Source: Polytrichum commune
Taxonomy: Eukaryota; Streptophyta; Polytrichopsida; Polytrichales; Polytrichaceae
Direction of reading: 5' to 3'
Length of the DNA stretch: 64,000 bases
Assembly: GCA_950295325.1 (NCBI GenBank)
Contig: OX485804.1
Coordinates: 65,068,533-65,132,532, forward strand
Made by a program: the position numbers and the translations under genes. The notes below the pieces were generated by a model. That model saw only the letters and a program-made list of their open reading frames with translations, was not told the origin of the DNA and did not search any database. Positions within the stretch are counted from its first letter, which is position 1, and each line of letters begins with the position of its first letter. Shown here piece by piece: positions 13,334 through 26,146 of this stretch.

Positions 13334-16300
13334 ATGGCCAGCCATAACAATCTGCAAGCGATTCGGTACAGCCGTGGTAGCCTCCAGCTTTTGGACCAGG
13401 TATGTGCACAGTTTGATGGCAATGTGGGGGAGGAATCTCTGATGTTTGGGACTTGGGTCACCGAAAAGATTCAATTTTTGGGATGTGGGCGGTGAGTCAA
13501 GCGGGGAGTTCGTCAGAGTGTGAATTGTTTCTGGCAGGCGTCCGTCCTGCGCCAGCTTCAATTTGCAGCTTGATCAGAGAAAGCTAATGTTTTTAATTAT
13601 TTTCTGATTTTTTGAGAGAATCTCTCTGTGTGCTGCGATCCACATTACTTCATCAATATTTTGCGTTGGTGGGTTATGTGAGGAATAGGTATGTGTACGT
13701 TTGATGGCAATGTGGGGAGGAATCTCAGCTCATTTCTGAAATTTGGGTGTCGGGTCGCCATAAGAAGTATAATTTGGGGAGGTGGGCGGTGGATCAAGCA
13801 GGAGTTAGTCAGAGTGTGAGAAAAGCTGTTTGTGTTGGATTGGGTCGCTCTTTTGATCGATAGAAACGTGCTTTGAGAGAATCTCTATGTGTGTGTGCTG
13901 CGATCCGCATCACTCCACCGATATTCTGCGTTGGTAGGTTATCTGAGGACATGGGCTATCACGTAATGTTGGACGTTTCCATTACGTGAGGACTCATAAT
14001 TTGTGAAGAATTCAGGAAGTTACACCCCTTTCAGCAATAATTGGTTGGGGTGATTTCAGGGTTTAAGGATTCTGACTGATGTGTGTAAGGAATTCGGCGT
14101 TGAATGACAGAGGAACAGTTTAGATCATCTTACAATGTAGACAAGAGAAATCTAGAGAGAATTCAGCCTCTACGATCAACCTGCCTCTCAAAAGGGCAAT
14201 GTAGGACCTTGAAACACAAGTTACCAAGCGGAAAGGGTTTATATTGTTGTGAACTTGCTGACGATGAATTTTTGGGTAAAATTGGGGGTGTTTCTTTCTA
14301 CCAGCGTAAACTGCCCCATGAAACCATCTACGTCGACATCAAGAATTCAGAGGACGGGTGGTAAGTTCCAGCCCAAATAAAGAAAAAAAGAAAACCCTCC
14401 GGTTCTTGCACGTGTTGGCTGAATTTGGTTATTATTCTTTGAGTTGTCTGGTTTTTCAGTTGTGTGAAATTTGATTGAAGCACTGTAATGTCATTTATGA
14501 TGGCAATGTCGAATGCAGGAATGCCATCAGAGACATGGTTGTTCGTGGCGCACCTGCCATCGCCATAGCTGCTGCTCTTACCCTTGCCGTAGAAGTCGAA
14601 AACCTGAGACCTTTTTCTGGAACCGGAGAAGAGGCTGTTACTTTCTTGCAGAAGCGTCTGGATTATCTTGTCTCCAGGTCTGACCCTCCCTCCTGCCACC
14701 AAAAATCTGCTACAAAACATATATGTGTGCAAAATTTGTTGATCACGGGTTGGGCCTACTTCTTCCAAAACCCCAGCCATTACCTGTTTCCTGGCTTTCA
14801 AGAACACAATTTCAGAGATTTTGTTAGTCAAGAACTACCATACATGAAAACAGAATTGGAGGTCTAAGATTAACAGTCAAGTAGAATCAGACAACATCTG
14901 GAGGAAGAAAAGGGAGTTTGTTGCGACCACTTTATATTATCTACTAATATCAGGGATCTGCTTTCTGTATGAGAGCAGTCGTCCAATAGATGTCAACCTT
15001 GCTGATGCTGCCACAAACTTTGTTAGCTATTGTTCAACTTTGTCAGCTGGTGGCTACAAAATTTGGTGGTCATAAGTTGGCCAAAGTCTTCCAAAATCTA
15101 GGCTCTCCCTCTTTTCTACCTTTGAGTAACACAATGGGATTATAAGTCTAAGATCAACAGTCAAGCAGAATCGGGCAGTCTCTGAAAGAGGGATTTTGTT
15201 GCATCAACTGTTTTTTACTAATAATATTAGGGATTTGTATTCTCTGTGGCCGCAGTCGTCCAACAGCTGTCAACCTTGCAGATGCTGCCACAACTTTATT
15301 AGCTCTTGTTCAAGAGGCAGCCGATGAAGGAGCCGATGCCGAGTCAGCATATCAGGTGAGCACATGATTGCAGATCAATTCAAACAATAGTGCTTTTGAT
15401 TGGGAAGAAATCGTGGTCTTGACATGTGCCTAACCTTTGGGAGATTGGTTGCAAGGTTGGTCCCTCTTTGGTTGGATACAATTGTCCGTTTCAACACTGA
15501 TTGGAAATGTGGTTTTAAGCCTTACAAAATCTTCGTCTTGGATTGGAGTTGAAATTGACATTTCTATCTGAAAAAAGAGGGACCGATGTTGAAACCTAGC
15601 TCCTCAAGGTGAGGCAAATGTCAAGGCTGAAAGTCTTTTACCTTGGCACGCCGAATTCCGTTTCCAAAACGGCATCCTTGAACTTTTCTGCGCAGACATC
15701 TAGACAGTCCTATCGATCTTGAAATTGTGGATGTGGTTTTTGCATCTACAGGCTTACATGGAGGCTTCAGAAAACATGCTGGTTGCTGACATGGCCTCCA
15801 ACAAGGCCATTGGAGCCTTTGGAGCAGATGCTTTGTCAAGTTGGATGGGATCAACAACACCTCCTGCACGCAAAGGCATGCGTGTCCTCACGCATTGTAA
15901 TACTGGCAGGTGGAAACCAGCATTGGTCTTGTATGTAGGTGTATGCATGGGTATCAGTAATCAACATCAATAATGCTATCAAAGAACCTACCTGTGGTTA
16001 TCAAAATTGTAATACCAGTGAAATACTGATATTTGGTGGGTATGTCAAGGTAGTAGAATCTTTTTATACCTGAGTTATTATTTGGGTCAATATCTTTCTG
16101 AACCACATTGATACTAGGATGATTTTGCCCAGGTATGAAGGTTCTTGCATGGTATATACACCCGAATGGTATTGAAAACAAAATTTACTGTCAAATACCC
16201 ATACACTACTGGTATCAAAAAAATGTGAAATTTTCATTATAGATACCCGATTGATATCAAGAAAACGGTTCCCTCCCTTGTTGACTATTTGTTTGGGAGA

Positions 16301-19300
16301 TTCATATCCACAGTTGCTCTTTGTGCGACCTGGGTTCTCAATGTTGGCTGAGATGCTTTAAAATGCTAAATATTAGGCAGCATTAGATCACCATGTACAC
16401 ATGACCCTCCGTACAGATGTGAGTGTCTTTGAATGACATACTGTGTACATTAATTGTTGTATATCAGCTTGGCAACATCTGCATATGGGACAGCCTTGGG
16501 AGTCATTCGTGCGCTGCATGCACAAGGAAAGCTTGAGACCGCTATTTGTACAGAAACACGTCCTTACAATCAGGTTTAATATTTGGTGTTCCACTATTTT
16601 TTTGAATTTTTTTTCTGTTTCGTTGTCCTGGAAAGGTAATATTGTTTGTCAGTTCACTGTGAGAAGCTGCCAAAGTTACTGAAAATCATTTTGGTAATCT
16701 TATCAATTAATGATGGTCCCTGAAATTACTTGCATGTGAAGGTCATACTGTGGTCTTCACTAATCTTCCATCAGGGAAGCTTATGTCCTTCCTGTTGTTT
16801 ATGTATCAATTATTGTTGTCTGTTGTATAGAAGGTTTAGTTTATTTCTCATAACGTTTGATAGTATCATATCATTCGAGTGTCTTTACCTTTTGGTTTAA
16901 GAATGGAGGTCTTTAGAGTGCCTGTTAGGTCAAGTATACTTCTACACTTGCTGAGCAGCTTCTTCATATGTCTGTCTTTAATTGTGTTCTCCATTTTTCT
17001 GGTAATTGGGATTGTTGCAGGGGTCAAGATTGACTGCGTTTGAGTTGGTACATGATAAGATACCAGCAGTGCTGGTAGCTGACTCTGCTGCAGCTTCTTT
17101 GAAATCATTAGGCCGTGTTGATGCAGTCGTTGTTGGGGCAGACCGAATTGCAGCCAATGGTAGGTGTTTGAATTTCCACTTTCTCTGGGAACTTTGTTGT
17201 GGAGGTTTTGTGGCTCGATCTCTGCTTCTTTCATAACTTTTCTGTTTTCTTGTTAATTGAGGCGATGAACACATCACAAACTTTTGGAGCTGGAATTATG
17301 ATGTAGAAACAATAAATTGTTGAAATAACATCATACATATCTTGTTAATGCGTCATGATTTCCTCATTTTTGTTTAACATGTGCCACATTAGGCTTCTAT
17401 GAAGCAAATTGTTACGTTAGAGTAGGACATACATTATAAGATAATTACATTATACACCAGTAGGTATAATTTAACACGACTCTTTGGAAAGTTGTGATGC
17501 ATACAAATCATGTCTATATTATTTCAATTTCATCATGGCTAGAATACGCAATGCAGCTTTCACAAAGGCAATTCTGCTGATGTCGCTTTTTTTCTGTACA
17601 GGGGACACAGCAAACAAGATAGGGACATACAGTCTGGCTCTGTCAGCCTTCCACCATAATGTACCATTTTACGTAGCAGCACCTTTGACTTCCATTGACA
17701 CCGCGATTCAGTCTGGAAAGGAAATTGTGATTGAGGAGAGGTCACCAAAAGAGCTTACCCACACACATGGTGGGCACGGTACACAAATTGCTGCACACGG
17801 TGTTGGTGTTTGGAACCCTGCTTTTGATGTCACACCAGCTCGACTCATTACCGGTATCATTACAGACCAGGTAAACTCCCCAAGCTTGTTCTCAACATGG
17901 CATAAATTAAGAGGGCCTAATTTGGTTACTTATTTCAATCGTCGGACACCTGTATTTGAGTTGTGTGTAATTGGACTGGTGTGGATATAATGACGAACCC
18001 CAAGTAGACACATGTGTTTCAAGAGGTTGGACTACATGCTCAAAATTTTGTTAACTACTCCAGGTCCATTAATCAACATAATATTGGGGGGACTTATATG
18101 AGCATCCAAGAAGAAAGAGAACCTTCACTTTGATAATGATTAAGATACTCAAATGAGCTCCAAAATTGTGTGGACTTGTATTTGCTAATCCACTTGTACT
18201 AAGCGGGCATTTCATACCCTAGGAGAAGTAGGTGCAGAGCTCAAAGTGTCTGTTACAGGCCCACTTACCTTACATCTATCAGAATGCTTGTTTTTGTCTT
18301 GGGTCTAAGAACTCTTCATGTGGACTTGTTTTCAGTCTGTGGAGTGAACTCAGTATTTGTTGTTGTTAATGGCAGGGTGTGATCACAAAAGACAAGAACA
18401 GCGATGTCTTTGATATCCAGTCCTTTATTGCAAAAGCCACCAAAGGAGAAACCCCTAATGAAGCTGGGAAACCAGACCTTGAATCAGAGCCCACCATTCC
18501 AGTGGATTTGAATGGGCCAGCTGTATGTGGACGTGCTATGGGTGAAGATTTGCATTCTTCTTTCAGACCATTGAATGAGGCAGTGGTTGCGGACTATGTG
18601 AAGAACCAATCTCATTTGGCAGATATTTTAGGTGGAACAAGCACAGAATGGAGCATCAAGGAAGTTGGAGACGGTAACCTAAACTATGTATACATTCTCG
18701 TTGGTCCAAAGGGGTCCTTTGTTTTGAAGCAGGTATGCATTGAACTAATTGATCTATGTTTTGTTTAATAGCACTTTGTGGTTCCCAAGTACACATCAAA
18801 CTAGTTTGAACCTGTGCCAGCCCAGTCTGTTGCTCCTGTGCATACAAATTTAAGTTCCTGGCCCCGTCAATGGCTGGAGCTGCGGAACTGCAATAATGTC
18901 AACGCCCATGCACACTCACTGTTCCAAAATGTATAGTAGACTAGTACAGGCCCATGCCGTCTGTCCTGGCCCCATGCACCCATCCATATAAATTAATATC
19001 CTGGGTTATCCCGCACTGTCCACTCAATAAGTCTTTGTAGACAGCCAACTGGTTTTGGAATGGTGATTGCCTGATTACCTGTGCAATCACCGTTCAACCT
19101 TTCTAAAATGTATAGTATATTGATGAATTGATGTGAGTTTGGTTTGATATAAGCACTTGATGGGTTCCTCTCATGATTCCTTTTTAAACTTGTTATGACC
19201 TCTTCATACATGAGCTTAAATATGAATTTGTGTTTTGCATGACAGGCTCTACCCTATGTGCGGTGTGTTGGTGAATCTTGGCCAATGACAATTGAGCGAG

Positions 19301-21533
19301 CCTACTTTGAAACCACTGTGTTGCGTGAGCATGGAAGGTGGGCACCGGACCATGTGCCAGAGGTTTATTACTTCGACCATCCCATGGCGTTGACTGTCAT
19401 GGAATACTTAGAACCGCCGCACATCATTTTGAGAAAAGGCTTGATTGCCGGCGTAGTGTATCCTCAATTAGCACGAGACATGGCAAAATATATGGCCTCC
19501 ACTCTCTTCAACACTTCTTTGCTGGCGGTCTCCACTCTGACACATCGGGAAGCAGGTACCCAGCAGTCAATGAGTTTCCAGAACTAATAATCACTGTTTT
19601 GGTATTGAGTTGAATACATGAGGTGCATGTTGTTGTACGTCTTTGTATTCCTAAGTTCATGGCCGACCTGTCTCATTTTCCTTGCTCGTGCATCTTTTTA
19701 GAAAGAGTAATTTTGCAAAATAGTTCAGTTGATGCAGTGATGTGCACCTTTTAAGGTAGTCCCTCGATAATCTTAATCATGAAAGTTGCACTTTATTGTG
19801 GATTTTGCTTGCAGTGGCAATATTTTGCGGCAATATTGAAATGTGTCGGCTAACGGAGCAAGTCATTTTTACGGAGCCCTACATGGATGCTTCCAACAAT
19901 AGATGGACGTCACCACATCTTGATGCTGATGCCCAAGCTCTACGGGAAGATTCAGATGTCAAAATTGAGATTGCCAGCCTCAAGTCAAAGTAAGAACTTA
20001 GTACATTAAGACCGTTAGGGCTCACTTGCACTCTGTTGTATATAGAGAGTAACATGTACAGTGCATTAGGACATGTCATTTGTCAAATTCTGTGGATTTG
20101 TTTATTAATTTGATTGAAGGAAGGATCTATTCTTATTACCCTTGGAAGCCATTACAGTCATCATTGTTTTTCTATGGCATGTTTACTGAATGATGAGTAT
20201 GGGACATGTGATGACAGGTTTTGTGAAAGAACACAGGCCCTGTTGCATGGGGATTTACACACAGGATCCATAATGGTCACGCAAACATCCACAAAATGTA
20301 TTGATCCCGAGTTTGGCTTTTACGGGCCAATGGGATTCGATGTGGGAGCGTTCCTTGGCAATCTGATGCTTGCATATGTGTCTCAAGATGGCCATGCAAC
20401 TGCCAAAGATGACCGAGAGGTACTCAACTTTCTTTCTAGACTGCGTCAAAAATGAAGTCCATCTTTTTTGTTGGTTGGCGTAGTGTAAAAGTCAGCAGGC
20501 CAGTGATGCATTTAGAGAGAAGTTACATATTTTTCTCTGGTATAAATTTGCAAAAATCTCTCCCATTTGTTGTGGTTTTCCAGGAGAATAATGAGCCGTT
20601 GTACACATGTTGCATCACAGGGGTACAAACTCTGGTTATTGAAGACAATAGACCAGACGTGGCGACTCTTTGCAGAGGAGTTTGTTTCTCTTTGGGACCG
20701 AAATTGGGGTGCTGGGGATGCATACAAGAAGGAAGTTTACAATACAAAAGAACTGCAAACACGCGCGCAGAAATCATATATGTCTGAGATTTTCCAGGAC
20801 AGTCTTGGCTATGCTGCAGCTAAAATGATCAGGTGAACCATTGTACATACTTCGAAGCAAGCAAACTTTTATTCCAGCCTAGGCTAGTCAGTGCTACAAT
20901 TAGTATGACAAGTTGGAGTGTGGCTTAAACCCAAGGCCTTAACCCGGATTCCATGGGAACTGAGGCTAAGCCGCCAAAGCCCGGGATAGTGCTCGGATGG
21001 GTGACCTTTGTAGCACTTGATTTCCAGTGCACCCTACCATCTATGGTCATAGTGGGGGTATTCAGGTGAACTGGATCTTTCTATCAACCATGTGGGAACC
21101 TAGGGGCTTGCCCTTGGGGGGATAGATGCCAGACGGCTTGTCCATGCCCTGTCAAGGAGTTCACCTTCAAAAGGATGCAATAGTTGTTGGGGTCCTTCTA
21201 ATTCTCATAATACTTGTTTCAGGGTTACATATAGACTTGGACCAACTCGAAAATGAAGCGACACCATAATGCATGCTGGTGGCAACATCAAATTTGTCTT
21301 TCTTTTCTTTGCTTTCTTCTTTTCTATGACAAGTTTGTGCTAATAGCTTCCCTGGCCCTTGTTACAGGAGAGTGGTCGGCATTGCTCATGTCGAAGACTT
21401 GGAGTCTATTTCTGACTTGGAGAAGAAGGTCCAATGCGAGCGCCGAGCTTTGAACTTTGCCAAGCATCTGTTGATAGGGAGGTCGGAATTCACCGACATT
21501 GGGCAAGTCTGTAATGCTCTGCAGGCTAGTTAA
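13334..21533 (+). CDS. Fused methylthioribose-1-phosphate isomerase / methylthioribose kinase, 14 exons
   Basis: Exons: 13334-13399, 14305-14360, 14519-14677, 15256-15355, 15752-15909, 16468-16573, 17021-17159, 17602-17870, 18376-18732, 19246-19555, 19815-19989, 20218-20419, 20621-20832, 21368-21533. All introns are GT-AG, phases agree, and the product is 824 residues. The N-terminal part (about 1-375) is [15 protein letters not shown], catalytic-type Cys176 in THCNTGS, and [10 protein letters not shown] with Asp263. A hydrophilic linker (about 376-411) follows. The C-terminal part (about 412-824) is MTNK: the nucleotide loop [28 protein letters not shown], the catalytic-loop Asp644 in HGDLHTGS, and DPEF at 661-664. 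Exon 9 encodes both the MTNA C-terminus and the MTNK N-terminus, so the fusion is in one exon. Kinase and isomerase are consecutive methionine-salvage steps after MTA nucleosidase. No targeting peptide is seen, so it is presumably cytosolic. All key motifs look intact. Confidence 0.96.
13400..13960 (+). repeat. Tandem duplication in intron 1 of the fusion gene
   Basis: The sequence after the exon 1 donor (TATGTGCAC, TTTGATGGCAATGTGGG, GTGGGCGGTG, TCAGAGTGTGA) is repeated from about 13690. The stretch GAGAGAATCTCT, GTGCTGCGATCC, TGCGTTGG(T)GGGTTAT occurs at about 13615 and again at about 13875. The period is about 265-290 bp. Confidence 0.75.
14868..15255 (+). repeat. Intron 3 duplication carrying a decayed copy of exon 4
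   Basis: A block beginning GTCTAAGAT(T/C)AACAGTCAAG occurs at about 14863 and 15147, and each copy leads into an exon-4-like end. The upstream copy (from about 14987) has GAGCAG as acceptor, then TCGTCCAATAGATGTCAACC, then TGATGCTGCCACAAACTTTG. It soon diverges and meets a stop, so it is a pseudo-exon. The real exon 4 is 15256-15355. Confidence 0.8.
20944..21036 (+). repeat. 5S rRNA-like sequence (5S-derived SINE or pseudogene) in intron 13
   Basis: Within the last intron of the fusion gene, CCGGATTCCATGGGAACT, GAGGCTAAGCC, GGGATAGTGCTC and CGGATGGGTGACCT follow in the order of the 3' two thirds of plant 5S rRNA. The box C region of the internal promoter is almost unchanged, while the box A region is altered. 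The 5' third is not recognisable. About 200 further bases may be the body of a 5S-derived SINE (SINE3 type). No second copy is visible in this window. Confidence 0.75.
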
Positions 21534-22442
21534 TAGGATTCTCTTAAACATCCACAATCAAAATAAGGCCCTCATTTCCTGCTGTCAAGGGCAAAGTTTC
21601 TGTCCAGCAAGTGCTAGAGGCTCATGGTGGCTTGGGATTTGTATTGTGGCAGTTGCTTGCCGGTACCCATTGTTATAATGGGCACACTGAGCAGGATCAT
21701 ACAGCTTCAATGTGCTGTCGTTGACTGTATGGATTGGTCACTCTTTGTAACGTATACAAATTCTACCTTTGATCCTTACCTACTTTGATTACAAGATGTG
21801 TTTCTCCTTCAAAGTCATGACTTGGGAGACACTTTCTGGATCCAGCCAAAACGTCTGGAATGCCAAGTTTCCGTTTGAACACCTACCATATATGTTTGGA
21901 AGAAGACACCTCCCGGAAGATAGAATGTATGCCTACACTGTTACCTAGTAAAATGGAATCAAGGTAAGGAAGAACGGGTTCCCATTCACGGTGGTGCTGA
22001 TAAAAGTCCCTATATTATTTTTATGTATTTGGAAGAAGAATGCTCCAAGGATAAGTTTTTTCCAATACAGTTTACATTTAACATCTTGACATGCCAGTAA
22101 AGCACGTCTTAAGATTTTGACTACGAATATTGATAATTCATAATCATAACAAGGTACAATTTAAAGAAATTTGAAGAAAGGAAGACTACAATTATTATGT
22201 GTAGAAGGGATGTAGAAGTGGTGACTAATAAAGTTAGCTAATAGTGCATAGTATTGTAAAATGTAGTCTTCCTTCACGCACAAGTGACTTGACCAAATTT
22301 TGCACTTTAATTTTTATCTTATTTCTTTGATTGGAGAGTCTCAATGAAAAACATATGGTTTTTAATTGAACGAGGTATAGTATTCTAAGAAATGACTAAG
22401 GATGAAGTTATCAACAACAAAATATCCCCAACTTGAGGGGCT
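21534..22442. other. 3' flank of the fusion gene
   Basis: This holds the presumed 3' UTR of the fusion gene, then AT-rich sequence with no recognised feature. Confidence 0.4.
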
Positions 22443-22581
22443 GATCACACCAACTACATTTGGCACCATCCATCGGCATCTCCGATCGTATAAGTGTGAA
22501 AAGTGGTGGGCCATCATCTATTCATCAACATAATCCTTAGTAATTTTATAGTTGGAACCGGTTGGAAATGTTGGTGTGATT
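22443..22581 (-). mobile_element. MITE of the GATCACACCAAC family, copy A
   Basis: It is bounded by GATCACACCAAC at the left and GTTGGTGTGATTG at the right, an imperfect terminal inverted repeat. The interior, read on the minus strand, contains GATGGCCCACCACTTTTCAC and CGGAGATGCCGATGGATGG, shared with the copies near 36.6, 57 and 60.7 kb. It is followed by a (CT)n run at 22630-22655. Confidence 0.75.
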
Positions 22582-22659
22582 GGGACTTGAGACTCTTGTC
22601 AACGAAGGTAGTTTAAGCAAAGGAACTCTGTCTCTCTCTCTCTCTCTCTCTCTCTACAT

Positions 22660-25600
22660 CTTGAAATCTTGAAATCTGGTTCCAAATATACCCTTACGGG
22701 CTGCCCGTGAACAAAAAAAGAAAAAAACAGAATATAAAAAGACGACGAGAATGGGCAAGTCTGTGTGACCCCCTGCTTTCAATACTAGGATTCGGATACT
22801 TTCTGCCTGCAAGTGCTTCTGCTAAGAAGAAGTGTCTCTGAGATGAGACTCTGCAAAACAGGGTAGGAAGTAGAATCTGTGACGCTTACAACCAGCATTA
22901 GACAGTAAGCACAGAGTGAATGGGTGGTGCTTAGAAGATAGCAGTGAAACGAGTCTGGTCCTAACCAGAAGTAACACAGTCTATGTTCGGAGAAATCACT
23001 GCAGCTTCAAGATGAGCAAGACTCACTCATCTGAGGTCGAGTATAAGGTGGTGATATATGACTACACAGACTATACTATGATGGATAAACTGTACCTGAT
23101 ATCTTGCTATAATACTTTGGTCTACACAATTCTTGATAAAGCGCATGTATATATCAATCTTTTTTACAATATATGTAGACTAAAATGAATATTACCTATT
23201 TCTAAAGAAGTAGAATAGCCTTGTTGACATCGATAACAAGACAAGAGGTCCATTAACACCTGTTGTACGCTTTACTAACCTACTATATGTATGTTTGGGG
23301 AGCATGGGCACAGGTGAGGACCTCTTCTACAAGCGCTATATGCTTTCCGAAGAAGTGGCCAACTCATTGCAAAATTTCAAGATACTTCTCTTCGAAATAC
23401 TGGAATATTGAGTTTATACTTCATGACAAAAATATTCTAATATGTCTACAATCTGATTGATACCCGTACTAGAACTTCCAAAAATAATATAGTCGGGATA
23501 TTAGTACATGCTTGTGTAAACAGTGACCAATAAATTGCAGGAATATCTTGAAATATTACCCTGCTTCTTTTCAGTAGCCAATAATATACAGTGTATAAAG
23601 AGACTACTGTAATATTGAATAATATCAGTAGTTAATCCATCTGTACTCTTAAAACGACTATATGAACGTTAAAGTGTACAATGCTTCTTCTAAGGAAAAA
23701 AGGTGTTACTGATACCATACTCTGTAAACTAACCATGTAAACTGGTTGCTCAAGATTGAGGAAAATCGAAAACACTTATCCGTGCATTTTCAGTAACCAT
23801 GTGAGAGGAATTGATGAACTATTGGAAATAGTGATTCAGAAGAAATTCTTATCCTCTTCCTATCTGTCTGATAGCTAGAAGAGAGCCAACTACACAAAAC
23901 AGTTTGTCAAATCAAGTGATTCCGAAAATACTTACATCTCATAACATGGATATTGACTATTTGAGAAATTAGGTGAAGAACGGAACTCATGTATACATCT
24001 CTTTCAAACATATGAAGAGATTTGTAATGCTCATATGGCTGGAGTTGTATATAATAAGAGATATGATTACAGGGACCCACTATGATAATACTGGTTGCAC
24101 AGAGTTGCTAACGGTACAGAGGACACTTACACCCTAAGCCTTTTTCGGTGACCATCTGAGAAATATCAATGTAAAGGAAAAAGTGATTAAGAAGAAAACT
24201 CATTTCCTTTACTTATTCGTTTGCTGATCAGAGGAGATCTAACCATATAAAAGTATTTTCGAGTTTACAGATTTCGAGAATACTAATACCGAATAAATTG
24301 ATGGGCATGTGTTGAAGATCTGTTACCCTGAGTATTGAAAATGTGTCATATTCTGTGGAATGCAGTCCAATCCAACAGTAAGTAGTCACTGCAGAATGTA
24401 TAGTTTACAGCAGTAAACTGAGATTGTTATGATTACGGCATAAAGGAGTATATACCCCTTCGTTGGGATACCACTGACCGGTTGAACACCATACATCTTG
24501 ACAGGCCTATATCACTTTGTGTGAACTAACAGAAGTGACTACATATCTCTGATGAAAGCAGAATAATATGTATATACAATACAGGAATAGATTGCTGAGA
24601 AAAATCCAGATAACTTGGAAGTATTGAACCATTCTTGATAGTCAAACTTGAACAAGTACTGACAAAAAAGAAACTACACCAGTATACAGGGAAATATGTA
24701 TGATAAAGTACCACGTGATTATCGAGACCCTGCTAACTGAAGGGATGTATGTTGTCATTAACTCTACATGACATAACTCTATGATAGTGATTATATATCC
24801 TATTTTAACAAGAGTTTAATCAGGACAAGATTAGTCAGCTCTATACTCTGTTTTTTACTTTGCCATATGTAACTAGCACAACCTTTTAAATATAACCCCA
24901 AAAGACTATTTACTTTAGGGCTCGAAAAGGTACATTTAGAAAATATCCACCATAGATCTAGCAATATGCATCTACGGACAATGATGTTTACCTAATCCTA
25001 TATTAAGAGACAAGGGCCATGAGAGCATCCTTTTCAAAGGTTAACCCGCATTGGTAGTTTACCCTAAGTAACTTTGGGGATTAGTGTAAAGTGAGTGGGA
25101 TTGTGGAACGTGCATGTAAACTGCCTCAAATCTCCAACACTCAAGTTTCAAAATGGCTAAGGAATAGGTAGAGTACTCAATGGTAGTATTGGATGGATAC
25201 TACCATTGAGTATGCATGGATACAAAATGTTTGTGTAATTATTTGTGTGACATAAATAACAATTGGCTTCTGTTATTCACCTCATCTACGTCACTAACCC
25301 TCTCTTTGGATTTGGTTGGTGGCATGCACACATGTGAGGCAGACCCTTCACAACTTTGACGGCTTTCTTAGGTTTTGTATACCATCTTATTGCAAAAATA
25401 GGATGTATAATGTACAAATATTCTACTAAATAATGTGGAATACAAGACATCTTTGAGTAGTCTTTAAACCTTGAAAGTTAGTTTCAAAATGTTTAAGAAT
25501 ACCTTTTTTGAGTTTAATTGGGTACATCCTAGACATGGAATGCAAATCATCATGTAAGGGTGCAAAGGTTACAACCTTAGTAGTTCGATGCTCAACGGTT

Positions 25601-25830
25601 TAACTTTGTTAGATACATACCAAGATGAGATAGTTATAAATGTATAATGATAGCTATGCAATGATATGACCATGAGGGATGGTCCCACCCACCCTCCCGG
25701 ATTTTGAAAGGTACATAGATATGTAAAAGAATGGTTTGGCCTATGTACAAGAGGATGTATTAAGAAAAAGATATGCTTGAATGTAAGCATAGATCTCTAC
25801 TCAAGAAATGTCCAACTCTCTCTCGTCTCA
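22660..25830. other. Long gene-poor stretch with diverged repeats
   Basis: No gene recognised. Between about 23.75 and 24.45 kb, two related blocks about 355 bp apart share CAGTAACCATGTGAGA / CGGTGACCATCTGAGA, AGTGATT(C/A)AGAAGAAA and CGA(A/G)AATACT. They suggest an old, strongly diverged tandem repeat. A run of 22 G (25831-25852) lies at the right end. Confidence 0.4.
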
Positions 25831-25916
25831 AAGGGGGGGGGGGGGGGGGGGGAGTTTTATCGGTACTCGTTACAATAAGTTATCGGGAAGAAATGTCCCT
25901 CCAGGAACCCGAGTGC

Positions 25917-25938
25917 GCCACGTGGCTCCCACCTTATC
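25917..25938 (+). promoter_or_regulatory. G-box and I-box upstream of psaL copy 1
   Basis: GCCACGTGGC (25917-25926) is a perfect G-box core, followed by ACCTTATCG (GATAAGG on the other strand), an I-box. Both are typical light-response motifs of plant photosynthesis genes. They lie about 210-230 bp before the psaL ATG. The same pair is present upstream of psaL copy 3 and missing upstream of copy 2. Confidence 0.65.
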
Positions 25939-26146
25939 GAGCACCTACGGCCAGCCAACCGGATAGAATGCTACACTTGCGCTTCCGTTCGAAGATCGCG
26001 CTCGCTCCCGTAGCTCCTCCGCACGGGACGATCCCATCTTAGCTCACTTCTTCCGACACCGGCATCTCATCAGCTGCAGCAGACCATCGAAGCTTCAGCA
26101 ACGAATTGCTCATTTCTAGTTTCCCCCAGCAATCCATCCATCAGAC

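Noticed and set aside
15940-16200. Possible small inverted-repeat element in intron 5 of the fusion gene (GGGTATCAGT / ATACCCATAC)
   Set aside because: Similarity between the arms is short and broken, and no target duplication or second copy was found.
25773-26042. Frame ending just before psaL copy 1
   Set aside because: It crosses the poly-G run and the psaL promoter and is explained by those.
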